This document shows, in pieces, positions 12,844 to 25,205 of a stretch of 64,000 nt of DNA. The stretch comes from Chrysomallon squamiferum. Lineage: Eukaryota; Mollusca; Gastropoda; Neomphalida; Peltospiridae. The stretch is taken from positions 1,028,952 through 1,092,951 of the forward strand of contig CM022665.1 of NCBI GenBank assembly GCA_012295275.1, written 5' to 3'. A program made the position numbers and the translations under genes. The stretch's first letter is position 1; each line of letters opens with the position of its first letter. The notes under the pieces are model-generated. The model saw nothing but the letters and a program-made list of their open reading frames with translations. It was not told where the DNA came from and did not search any database.

Positions 12844-14582
12844 TTTATATTAAGCACATATCGGGTCGTTTCAGGGATATCAGAAACAAACATTGTTTGA
12901 CAGATTATCGGCTATTCAAATGAAGTTCTGCACAAAATAAAGGTGGGTATTTTTATCAAAAGTATCGATTCCATCTTTCTGTTCAGTTGACCAAGCTTTC
13001 TTCTGTTTATTTTCGCTCTTATCATTTGAACGAAGGAATAAATCATTTGCCAAGATAACAGATTCGTGTGTTTACCAGGAAGAAAAAATATATAGCAGAA
13101 AACTAAATGTGGGTCACTTTTGGCTAGCTCTTATTGTTGGCTTAGAGTATTAGAACAGAAAATTAATATTATCAGTGAATTCATGTATAACAAACAAACA
13201 AGATATAGTGCCCTGGTCATTATTTCTTTCGTCAGAAGGATCTAATATTATTAATAAAGCTGTTTTGTTAAATCTCCGATTAATTTCTTAGATAATCAAA
13301 CAGAATGAACACAGATCCATTCGCGTTTAACTTATAACATATGCATATATTTCATGGCCGTAACTACACTGAGGCAAATGATACAACGATTTAATTTTAA
13401 AAATATAAAGTATAAATCTCCATTCTGATAGAAACGATGTCCATTGAATGAATTCGTTTATTTCAATGATTAACGTTTGAAGTCTGGCGACTTAGGCGGC
13501 CACCAGACCCCAAATGTTTGGAAGTGTTTTTGAATCATTTAAAAAAAAATGTCCAGTTACGGCCATGTATTATTTCTCATTGTTTGCGATAATTAAAAAG
13601 GAATTGAAATACGCTGTTAATCCACAATATATGTACTCATAGGAAGAATAAAAACCTAATTATACTAAACCGAAAAAAGAAAAAACGAAAGAAGAATTTA
13701 CGTCAACACAAGTAATGGTTACGCCAGTTATTGTATCATGTAATATCGTATCGTATTATCTCTAAAATTTCCTATCACTTCGTATCGCAAACAATCAGGT
13801 TAAATGATAACGTTTGGATAACATCTCTTTAAAAATGTATATGAAATTTACTATTATCTGTTCTGAACAAATGCATTTTACATATATCACATCTACATGT
13901 GTGTGTGTTTGTATGTGTTTGTGCGTGTGTGTGTGTCACATGCTTTATATAAATAAATAATTAATAAAATAAGAAAGTGTTTGAGACAAATAATAATATT
14001 TGAAGCTAATATCTGACACATCTTAATTCAGTTTAGTTTAAAGATATCATTAAAACTAATATTTGAAAACAAAGAAAAAAAAACAAAAAAAAACAAGAAC
14101 GTCCCTAACATGTATTATATTTAATCAAAATAAATTATACTATTTAAGTTTTAAAACATCAGTAACTTGTATTATATTAAATGTTAAGAAATGTTTATAG
14201 TTCATGGCTTTCAAATGGGATTATTAAAATAATTTTAAAGCATTTGTAGCGTTTAATAAACTGAATCTATAGAGATTAGTAACATTATAAACTATATTTA
14301 AATCCATCTTTTAAGAATTATTAGAAATAAGGAGAAAAAAAGCCGAGTAGTGTCTAATTTCCTGCAGGCTGTTTAGCAGTGAGTAAAGCTCTCTGTAATA
14401 CTTAAGATGGTGAGTAAGTGCTGTTAGGATTAGACGTGTTCTGTGTAGCTGCAATTGAGATTTAAGTGTGCGAAGGCGGATTAAGATGAGTAATCGATAA
14501 GTGCTTATTGAAAAGAAGTTAAGATTTTTATTCCAGAATTACCATTCTCCACATACAACTGAAAGATGATCGATTGCAAACC

Positions 14583-14604
14583 TTTTTTTTTTTTTTTTTT
14601 TTTT
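14583..14604 (+). repeat. poly(T) run
   Basis: About 22 consecutive T in AT-rich non-coding sequence. Confidence 0.8.
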
Positions 14605-14864
14605 AATTTTAATATGCACGTTTAAAACATGATCGTTTTATCTGGATCATGTCATTACCTTGTTACTCGGTTATTAGACTAAATGTCCGTTTTATTTGAT
14701 AATTTCTCTTTTTTTTTCTGTATTGACGTTATAATTGTGGCTTTATAATACAGTTATATTCGGTTGGCAAATCAAGTGTATCATTGTGTTGTGTATACTT
14801 TTAACTAATACGTCTATTTTTGTATGTCCTGTATCTCTCTCTTCCTTTCTCAGTCTCTATCAGA

Positions 14865-14990
<126 letters not shown>

Positions 14991-15419
14991 AACTAATGGC
15001 CTACATTTTGAGTAATGAATTAATTATTACTTAATTTATGTATATTTTGTTCATAATCTAGTATGACAATGAAAGATGACATTACCTTTTCGTTTTTGAT
15101 GATGTAATTTTGAACTAAATGTATTTGTACAACAATATAACCGGCTTAAATGTCTCAGGAAAATGTCGCTAATATTATTATCAACGTTATCGCTAAATGA
15201 AAATATACTGCCCAGTCATTTTAAAAATATTTTCAAAATTAAGTGCAGTATTAGAAAAATAACGATTTGTTTATTTATTTATTTATTTATTTGTTTGTTT
15301 GTTTGTTTATTTGTTGTTGTTTTTCTTTTTCCACTAACAGAACAAGAATACACTATCAAAAATAATAATTAAAAAAAAAAAAAAAATAAGAAAGCTTTCA
15401 GCTGATTATATCTCTTTTA

Positions 15420-15556
15420 GCGCACGTGCAGAACGTTTTTTATTTTGTTGAAGTTTGACCTAATTCACTACTGGGTCAGTCCTCTACGGTGATTCCACTT
15501 CTTTCCCGATCTCGCCAGCTGGATATAAAAAGGCGTGGTATGGGCGTTCTTCGGAA
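15420..15556 (+). promoter_or_regulatory. candidate TATA-type core promoter
   Basis: GGATATAAAAAGGCG contains a consensus TATA box (TATAAAA at 15524-15530) in a locally GC- and CpG-richer patch of about 130 bp, with an E-box-like CACGTG near 15423. A start site would fall around 15554. No ATG-led or spliced coding exon was recognised downstream, so the promoter could belong to an unseen transcript, a mobile element, or be chance. It lies on the strand opposite to the putative peptide-gene intron that contains it. Confidence 0.3.
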
Positions 15557-16150
15557 TCTGTACAAGCAGCAGTGGGGATGGTTAGCACTGGCAGCCATAT
15601 TACTTGACAAAAATCTACAACATCTTAATAAGTAATCGTCTCAAGAGTTTTTTGTTCGATATTAAATATTTAAAAAAAAAAAAAAAAAAAATTAATCAAA
15701 TAAAGAACGTGTTAATATTTTTCACGATCTCTTTAAATCGTTAATAATCTTTTGAATGATATAAGAGAAAGGTTATATCATTTTCAAATAAAGGAGAGAG
15801 AAAAAAAAAAAAAATTATCCAGGAAATAATAAAGACTCACTCTGTAGAAATTTGTCTTTTTGTCTGTCTGTCTTTATTTGAACAGATTTAGGCGTCAAAA
15901 GGATTAAAACTGTAGGAACCAACAACGATTGCTTGAAATCCACTTTTGAAATTCTAGGACTCTGAAAACATCGTTCAGTATGTTTTTACTTATTCAGCAT
16001 AAATAAAAGTAACATTTCACACATGGGATCGTGATTCAATCAGAAGAAAAAGTTAAATCATTGTCTACTGTGAGTATTAAACGTGAAAATAAAGAGACTG
16101 TTAGAAAAGTATAATTACGTCGACGAGATAACCATATTGCATTAAAGCTC

Positions 16151-16193
<43 letters not shown>
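16151..16193 (+). repeat. (ATT)n microsatellite
   Basis: About 13 uninterrupted ATT units. Confidence 0.95.
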
Positions 16194-16978
16194 GTCGTTT
16201 TGTAATGGAGTTTCATAAAATTCCTTTACTAAGAGTTATGATTACAAAAAGGAATTAAACATTCTAAATATTGCAATCATGTTTTGTTTTTTGTTTCTTT
16301 TCGAATACCATCTTCCTCGTTATTCCACATAGAACAATGACAGGTACGTAACACCTTGGAAAAGTCCTTAATGTTTTGAATTACTGTGACAGTCTTCATA
16401 ATGACTGATGTCGAAAGATTCCGAAAATAGCCGAACTCTTCCCAGTTTTTAGGACATTTCTTGTAATAACCAATGCCGAATGTTTCAGTGGAAATAACAA
16501 CAAAAAAAAACACAAAAAAAACCCAACAACAACTGAATAGTCTCTGAAGACTGTCGTTTTGACGAATTACCCTCGCTCAAAGTTGTGTCGTTTGGTGGAC
16601 AGAGAGAAATGTCTTCGGTAATGTCAATTAAATGTCGCCATCTTGTTGCCATTTCGACTGCTCTTTGCAGGAAATTTGATTTTAAGACGCGATCCAGCAC
16701 CTGTTATTTGTAGCTTTTGACAGAAGAGTAAGACACGCATGGCGGAGATTAATCAAATAGTCAGTGTTTTATGTTGCAGAAACAAAATTAGCGCAGAACA
16801 GAGAGAAAAAAGATAAATGAGTAAATATACAGTGAGTCCATCTGTTGTAGATAAAATGTGACACTGTCAGCGTTTGGGCATTACTTTAGTGTTTGAAGTA
16901 AATGAAGTGGATTCTGGTGAACTAAAAATTAGATATTCAGTTTTTGTGAACATCAGACTAAATAACACCATAATTAAC

Positions 16979-17011
<33 letters not shown>

Positions 17012-17138
17012 AAGTCGAAAAAAGAAAAATGGCAATTCAGCAAGGTCTCAGAGATTTCAAAACAATATAATAGCAAATTTATTAATTACTGTTTATATTC
17101 ATTAATATTACTGATGTATAACCGTGACAGAACTTTAT

Positions 17139-17139
<1 letters not shown>

Positions 17140-17170
<31 letters not shown>

Positions 17171-17180
17171 AATAAGAATA
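17140..17180 (+). repeat. (AAT)n grading into (AAAT)n
   Basis: AAT units followed by AAAT tetranucleotides. The surrounding open frame ending in Asn codons is a repeat translation. Confidence 0.85.
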
Positions 17181-20100
17181 AATAAATACAAAATAAAAAA
17201 ATTAATGCATGCATACATACATGCATGTTCAAAGAAAACTATATTTTAAGATGAAACAAAACTTGTTTTTTTATTGTATAGTCTGGAAATTGTGCGAAGC
17301 GCATTCCTATTTGACCTGCTTAGTATTTCATCTTTTAAATGAATTTGATTGTCATTAGGATTCATCAGTTTTATACAAACATTTTCTCTCCCCAAATAGC
17401 ATTTACGTGGGTACAGGCGTTAATAAAATTATTAAATTTTTGTTGCTTGTGATTGCAGTGCCGATCCTCTGAAGAGAACTGCAGATCATGCTAATTAGCA
17501 GTAAAGCAATTTTTCCAGACACGATTTCTGGATTTCTGAGGTAAATTTAGCAAACCGAACACGAACTCTCTGCTTAATTTGATCTCCAAACACAGGGAGT
17601 CAGGAAATCAAAATTCGACGCGTATACAATACGGATTAGGTAAATGGCATCTATCGTCTGTCGCGGGACTTGTAATGCCGGTTTCATTTTAATCTTAAAA
17701 TGGATCATTTCTGTGTTGATGTTGTTCACATTTTTTTCCCCAATTCTTTGAGCATCTTTAGACTACCGATATTATATTTCAGGAATAAATAATGTTGACA
17801 ATTCCCTAATTTAGCCGTATTGTATTTGTACTGAGCTAAACTCTTTCCCAGGGTCAGATTTTTTTTTTCTGGGAAGAAATAAAAACTACTTCAGTAAATA
17901 ATTAAAAAAATAAATCCTTTCCTACAGTATGTGCATGGGTATATAGAATCAACACTGACTCATCCTCCCGTTGAGCGAAACAGTTTTCAATACATTTTCA
18001 GAAAGCAAGCTTAGCGTTTTGAAAATGTACTCTTTGACAGTTCCATAACACCTGAAACCAGGAACTGGGATATTTATTTGACATACGTCTCCTTCGGGTA
18101 TAATAAACAAATAGATATCCATTTAGTCCTGACTGGCTGCAGGCTGTAAACGTGATATCCTGGGAAACCTGGAGAGTCATTAAAGCTGGTCACGAAATTG
18201 CTAGACTCCAAAACGAAGTACTGCTTTAAAATCATTGTGTTTAGTGTCTGGTTTAGCACTGAATGTATTTACTGTAAAGTGTTTCTACTAGTGTTAGCTA
18301 CTGGTAACTTTTCAGTAAGCTCTGTAAAGTAAAAGCTCACGTTAATGACTCGGTATCATCTTCACTTGATGCAATTACACTGCTAGATGAAAACTACAGA
18401 GTACTTTCAGTTTGTTTAGACGATTAAAATATCTGTTACGCAGTCTGATATATTTGAACTGTTGAAATAGGATGTTTGGGCTTTGAAAATTTCTTTCTGA
18501 TATTAAGAAAATATGGATGTTTATATCTGTATATTTTTCTATATACATACATATATTTTATTTCTATTATTATCGGAAAATCAGTTATCTGATTAATCTT
18601 CACTACTCTGAGTAAAGCTTAATTAATTAAACTCATTTGTGACAATATTATTAATTTCAGACATATATGTAGTCCTAAACAAACTGTTACGTTAAATCAT
18701 TATATAGAAATTCAAGCATCTGTTCTTTTCTTTTCTATATGTATATGTATATATACTTTCCAAAATAAAGCGGAAAGAGGAAGCTAAGTTATTTATATAT
18801 TCAATCACTGTAACAAATAAATCAAACAGGAATTTTACAAAAATTGATTTTGTATTGCGCTCATCAGGATATGAAACCCAAATCGCCAGACTGGTAAATA
18901 AATTTCTAAAATGAGATTTTCGATTGTTTCTGCTATTACTGTCTTGTCTCTGTTAAACATATGTGTTTCATGTGTTCGAGATTAACTTGAAAATGCAGTG
19001 AAGATGAAATTCACGGGTTTTGTAACGAAATGTCTAATCATTTAATCTTTAAACGTTCAGAACAAAACAGATCATAAAACAACATGCAGCCTACAATAAA
19101 TACGTGTTTGTGGTTTTTATTTTGTTTGTCAAATTACCGGAACCGGCAGATACAAGAGAGACAATTATCAGAATGTTTAATCATGATACGACTCTGCAGT
19201 CAATGGTGCAATCCGTGTTCCAATCAGAATTTTGTCACAGTTATAAGCACGGTGTGCATATATATCCATCGATAATCATTATGTATATAATTACTTTTGC
19301 TTTCAACTCAAACATTGCAACTGTCACGTGTTATTCCCAAGGTACGTGGGTATCGGCTTTTAGCTTTAAAATCTCACGTCGTGATAAACGGAATGCTAAT
19401 GTCTAAGTCACAGCGAGAATTTTTATTTAATGCTTTTACATTAAGATACTTCAAAATACGACAGACAATCATTAGAACGTCATTAGTAGTTAGTAATTTT
19501 ATGTACTAGATGATAGGAAGTAGCCTTCACAGTGTGGACATAAGAGCGCATTATTTCTTTGGCCATTAGACTTTGCCATTATATATAGATGTGTGGCTTT
19601 TAGGCAATGTCAGCTATTGAATATATGGATATATTAGTGTGTATGTTGTCATTGCTATATATATAATTAAGCAAATAATAAGATAAATAATATGTGTGTG
19701 TGTATATCTGTATCCAGATCTATATCTTAATTATCAAATATGAGAACAAACACATTTTTTTTAATTTAGTGTAATTATCTATAAACATTTCTGTAATGAC
19801 TCATATGTTGTTTTCTGTGGTGTTTGTTTTATTACCTTTATGTCACATAAAACAGAGACCGTATTGTAGCAAGCTACAATTACAGAATAGATTTTCAAAA
19901 CTATTACACTGTGTTATACTGTAGGTAACAACACGACCCTGTTGCGGATTATTGTTAACTTTTCTATCAGTTCGTTTTAACGTGCTTATTCATAATAGTT
20001 TGTGTTGAGCATTGTATGCATGGTAGCATTGTAATGCTTGGCAGTTAAAATATTATGGATTTTACACTCAAAAACACGTACATACACACACATATACGCA

Positions 20101-21775
20101 AATAGTACTGTTGCCTTGATTTATTCTATTGTTAAATTATATTACAAAATTTTGAATGCTGTTTTACCTCGCACCAGTTTTAGGTACTTGTGTCTGCAAG
20201 AATATGACGTGATGATGTTGATCATTGACGAATATTATAATGAAACTGTCTTCTCGTGAAGCTTTTTAGTTTAGTTTTCAGCTAAATATTGTGATTAAAA
20301 CAATTTAAGTGAATTTAATGGTAATGAAAACACATTCCAAACAAAGGTTAAAAGAACTGTAAAAATAATCTCTGAGGTCTTCTGTTTTAATTAGAGTATG
20401 ATTATATGTTGTTTTTTATGTATTATTATTATTAATACTATTTTATTTTATTATTTCAAAATGGCCAGAAGTTCATATTTCGTTTCCTTTAATTATAGAC
20501 TAATTACTGTTTATTATATCATTTACCAATCACTGCCACTAGGTGAGAATGAAGTAATGAAGAGGTCGTCGTCGGTGTGATGAAGGGAAGTGTGAGGTGT
20601 TGATTGTGATGCTGTCGTTTTTCCACTCCTTCATTCCACACCAGACACAATAACCACCCATGCCTTTTGTTACCCATCTGTCTTGTAATACTGCGACTTA
20701 TAAAAATAAATAATTTCTCTTTTTAAACAATCGTCTATTTAAATAACAAGATCCTTTATATTCATCTGAGAAAATATGGAATCATTTTTCTCTGAAAAAT
20801 TATCTTCCACGGGAATTTTCTTCTGCGAGTTTACACAATTTAGTTTTCAGATTTGTTGGTCACACGCTGTTTTCTTTTCATTTCGTCTTGAATAACAGGG
20901 GTCTGCAATCTCTTTGTTGTCGCCAAACTTAATTATGTTAGTGTTACGACGGGCAATACCATCTCACGAAATCGATACTGACAAATATTGGTGTGTAAAT
21001 GTATTAAACAAGAGATTATCTAACAAAGATATGGCTACACGAGTAACAGACAAACGTATCTGTTCTGCTTTTAGTATTTTTTAGTTTCCTAATGCTATTT
21101 TTCTGGTTTAAAAAACAAAAAACAAAAAATAAAAACATGAGAAGAGAAAAAAAAAAGTGTTTTGGAAATCTGTTAAATTATTTTTATGCTGTCTTTTTTA
21201 CATGGAAATGATTAAGGTTTTTCAGTTGGTTATAATATTAATCACGTTGAAAGTGGATTCTTCCCAAACTTCATGTCTGTCTCGTAGTGCATATTTTTTA
21301 ACTCATACCATGAAAACATCGTTTACTTTTTTCTTCTGGAAGTTACAGTTTGCCATTTGTTAGGTTATAAGAATTCTTTATACATTTAAAACACGCACAT
21401 AAAATAAAATAAAATAAAATAAATAAATAACTTAATTATTTGACAATGATGTTGTGAATATTGTTTTTGATAATACTTTAGGGCATGACAGGTTCGCCAA
21501 ATTATTGTTATTCAAAGGGAAACGTTGGGAAAATATCTAACAATGATATTATAATTAGTATTCATGAGGAAATGACGAGAATATGAAATTGTGCTACTTT
21601 ATCTCTCAGTCGTTGGAAATGACATAAACATGTGGGACTTTGGCGTTTACACCTTTTTCGTGATTAGATCCGTTTAATTTGTATTCACGATAAACAAACA
21701 GAAGTGATAGATTATCTGACACCATCACAATTACGTTTTATTAATATTATTCAAAGGATAAAAACATGAAGACTG

Positions 21776-22015
21776 GAATTTATAATTTCTTTACTACTAC
21801 GACTATTACCACTGCTATTACCAACTATTATTATTGTTCCTATTACTGTTACTACTACTACTACCACTACCAGTATATCCAGAACGCTGCTACCACTGCT
21901 ATTAGTACTACTTCTACTATTACAACAACAACTACTACTACTACTACCACTACTCCTACCATTACAACTACTATTATTACTAGTATTGCTTCGTCTACAG
22001 TTGCTTCTATTACTA
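21776..22015 (+). repeat. degenerate (ACT/ATT) trinucleotide array
   Basis: About 240 bp of ACT, ATT, ACC and related triplets. The 89-codon open frame across it (Thr/Ile/Tyr-rich) is a consequence of triplet periodicity. A related GTA/AGT-type stretch lies at about 22495-22600. Confidence 0.75.
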
Positions 22016-22946
22016 TAATTTTTATCGAGAGATAGAAAGAATGATAAATATTCGAATGAGAAAAGAAATGTATAAGGTAAAATTATTTATCCTTAATGGT
22101 AAAATGGTCATAAAGATTTTTGTTTTCACAAAGAAATGATTACACATTCTGTCAGGTGTTTGATATATCATATATCATATATCTGATGCTGCAAGTTTTG
22201 TCTGTCATACGCGTAACACATAAACAGCAACTTCCCAGATTTCACGTAAAAAGCATAACTGAAAACTAATGCTTCTTTAGATGATACTATTAGTTAGGTA
22301 CTGTTACAAATAATAATAATAATAAAAATAGTAATAAAAATTTCGGATCCATTAACAAAAGGTATACTGAGTTACTTGCAGCTATAGTAATAAAATAAAT
22401 ACGTCAATATTCCAACGTGAAATTAACATTTACTGCGAAATATAGCAATTATATAAACAGGATATGTGAAATATTAACAGTTGTCGTTTTATGATTGTAG
22501 TTGTAGTAATAGTATTCGTTGTGGTAGTGGTAGGCCTAGAAATAGTAGTCGGCATAGACAGCAACAGCAGCAGTAATAGTACCTGTTTTCAGTAGTACCA
22601 CAGTAATATTAAAGTAATATGAAATCTTGCTGCTGTTATTATGTTAATGATATTTTGAGTTATGACACTAATAACATTACTGTTATTGATCGCACACATG
22701 GGTCCAAGCAAGTGTCCTGGGTGTTTTTCCTGTTAAGCTTTTCTTACGGCTACTGAACAGTGTCTCTGATAGCCAGACATTACTGCCCAAAGTTTTTCAT
22801 AGACGACATTTATATACAAATATGACACACATAATTTTGTTGGCATCAGCAATGATGAGACTGAATAAACGTTGAAATATGTAACATTAAAGTAACGTGA
22901 ACGCTGTATTGATGAAATGAAAGAAATGTTAATAAAAATACCAACC

Positions 22947-23029
22947 GTCTATTCCGTCGATCCTATATGCCATACTTGCTCCTAAAACAGAGAAGATGAC
23001 GAGAAGGGTTACAAAGTTCATGCTGGACC
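22947..23029 (-). CDS. secreted peptide precursor, signal-peptide exon
   Basis: On the minus strand a pyrimidine-rich tract ending TTATTCTTACAG (AG at 23031-23030) opens an exon with 7 nt of 5' UTR and an ATG at 23022. Coding is 25 codons plus one base. MNFVTLLVIFSVLGASMA is a textbook signal peptide: short N-region, hydrophobic core, and a small-residue site after SMA before YRIDGID. The donor follows at 22946 (GTTGGT). The phase-1 end matches the acceptor of the exon at 2660, where the joined codon becomes Asp and leads into the acidic spacer. The expected product is about 58 residues: secreted, processed at Lys-Arg. Splicing upstream of the ATG implies a separate 5' UTR exon at higher coordinates. 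No family was recognised. Confidence 0.55.
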
Positions 23030-23354
23030 TGTAAGAATAACAAAAAGTAAAAACATTAGTATAAACAATTGCTTGATTCCTATAAATAACAGTAATTTAT
23101 AGATAAACAGGGTATCATTACAGCATTTCACAGAAAAGTACAGCTTTAATTTCAAATTTTATAAATGTATCGTAAGGAACATAGAAGCATTTTTTAAATT
23201 ATATATCTACAGTTTAATCACATAATGCACCACAGATTAATCCTTTGGTTGCATAAAATATAAACAATAATTTCAAAGAGAGATAGAGGGAGAGTAAGGA
23301 AGGAAGAAAGGGATCAGAGAGAGAGAAAGAGGGAAACATTTCGCGGAGAGGCAA

Positions 23355-23362
23355 TGACGTCA
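23355..23362. promoter_or_regulatory. cAMP-response element TGACGTCA
   Basis: Perfect palindromic CRE, about 330 bp upstream of the signal-peptide exon of the minus-strand peptide gene. Confidence 0.45.
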
Positions 23363-24174
23363 AGCGCTGAAACACAGCATTCGTCATAATATAAGATGCT
23401 GGATTATGTTGTGATCAACTTTTATTAATTGCTTTCAAATGTGAATGATTCAGGGGTAGATCAACAAATTCCATGGTTGAAGGTAAGTTAGCCCTTTTAT
23501 TACTAAAACTGATGCAAAAAATATGAAGCTCTTTTCAGTGTGGAACATATATCTGCTCCTTTTGTAGAATACCGGATACATGATAATTATGTTACAGTTT
23601 ATTCAGTTTCGTCAAAGAATTGATGGACATTTAAAGTTGTCAGTTTTTAATAGAAATATATTATGTAAAATGGATAAACTCTCCGAAGTAAAAATTATTA
23701 CATTAAAAGTAAAAAAAAAAAAAAAAAAGAAGATTACTGCGTTTTTGAAAGAAAAAACAAGAAACAAGTCCTCGAAAAGATTAATCAAAGTAACAACAAG
23801 AAATTTGATCTGAGGTTAACTGTTTCCAGTATTTAAAAAATGAAACAGAAAAACACTTGTTTCTAATTCAACTGAAACCTGATACAGTTGACATCTATTA
23901 AGAATACCATGAAAAAGATCTAAACATGTGATGTCTTTTTTCTCTCAAATAAAACTTTTTTCTCCTTTTTCACATGAGTTACACGAACAAAAAAACAACA
24001 AACATAAACACGTGTAATAGGAAACAGATAATGTAACAAAACTAATTATTAATGAAACACTATACTCCGAGTTGATGACAGAACATAACAAATACTTTCC
24101 AGCAGAATATTATTAAAAAAATAAAATCAAATAATATAAATAAATAATTTAAAAAAATAGAAGGAATTCAAAGA

Positions 24175-24242
<68 letters not shown>

Positions 24243-24279
24243 TAATAATAATGGTTATGACGATGATGATGATGATGAC
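24175..24279 (+). repeat. (AAT)n followed by (GAT)n
   Basis: About 75 bp of AAT units, then several GATGATGAT units. Confidence 0.95.
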
Positions 24280-24611
24280 AGTAGTATGATAAAGAAGAAT
24301 ACACTTTACTGAGAGTTTATTATCAGTGCGGTAATATATTTTTAAATGAAAGAATGGGTGACTGTGTGAGTTAGATACACACTGACAGATGTTAGGTCAA
24401 ATCTTCCCTGACCAGTTCCAGCTGTTTTCAGTTTGGATCTGATCGAAAAAGACGACGTGATTACTAATCTAAGCAAAATAATGTATTTGATAATCAAGAT
24501 TTGATTACTACGTGAAATGCATAGCAGTCTTCAGCCTTAAAAATAACAGGTTTGCAAGAAATAATCGGGATTGCAATATTAAAAATGACTGATGGAAATG
24601 CGCGGTAAATC

Positions 24612-24715
24612 AATTTTTTTTTCTTTATTTTTTTTCTTTTTCCTTTTTTTTCTATTATTTATTTTTTCTTTTATTTATATTTTCATTCTTTCTTTTTCTT
24701 CTTCTTCTTTTTAAT
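24612..24715 (+). repeat. T-rich low-complexity tract
   Basis: About 100 bp of mostly T with scattered C and A, ending in CTTCTTCTT. No function is apparent. Confidence 0.8.
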
Positions 24716-25063
24716 GTATAAAAAATAAAAATAAGTCATTCCTTATGAACGATAATGATCCGTGAAAGTGTAAAATTTAAGCTAATAATTGAATTATATT
24801 TTTTTAAACATTCACATTTGATCGTTTTATCACTTATTCAAAAGGAAAAGTGAGAAATGCTTTCAAGAAAATGTTGGTTTAGTCAGTAAATCAGTTTGTT
24901 TCTGTGCTATTTGTATTTATTATTATTTCAGTTTAAAGCGTACCTATTGCGGTGCGAATAAATAGACTAATACAATTTTTTAAATGTCTAAGTTATTATT
25001 TCATTGTACTGGGCAACCTTTAACCAAAGACTGACAATAATGTAATACTGTTTTAAAATATTT

Positions 25064-25205
25064 GAACGCCGCCAATTCTATACAACTCGATCGTGACGTC
25101 ATTCTGTGCTTGGCGATCTAACAGCTATATTTCTTTCTGACGCCAGAAGAAACGTTATTGCAAATAGATTCTCCCTGTACGACATGACGTCACAGAAACG
25201 TAGCA
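25064..25205 (-). promoter_or_regulatory. CpG-dense patch with two CREs (candidate promoter or enhancer)
   Basis: TGACGTCA occurs perfectly at 25094-25101 and 25185-25192, 91 bp apart, in a patch with about 11 CpGs in 140 bp against an AT-rich background. It lies 2.1 kb upstream (minus-strand sense) of the signal-peptide exon. CREs bound by CREB-type factors are typical of neuropeptide promoters. No clear TATA box was found on the minus strand. A minus-strand donor-like TACA|GTAAGT at 26447-26446 might end a 5' UTR exon, which would place these CREs in an intron instead. Confidence 0.35.

Noticed and set aside
19104-19406. 100-codon + strand frame
   Set aside because: No splice signals or recognisable motif. 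Three overlapping frames are open here at once, and the length is near chance expectation for 64 kb.
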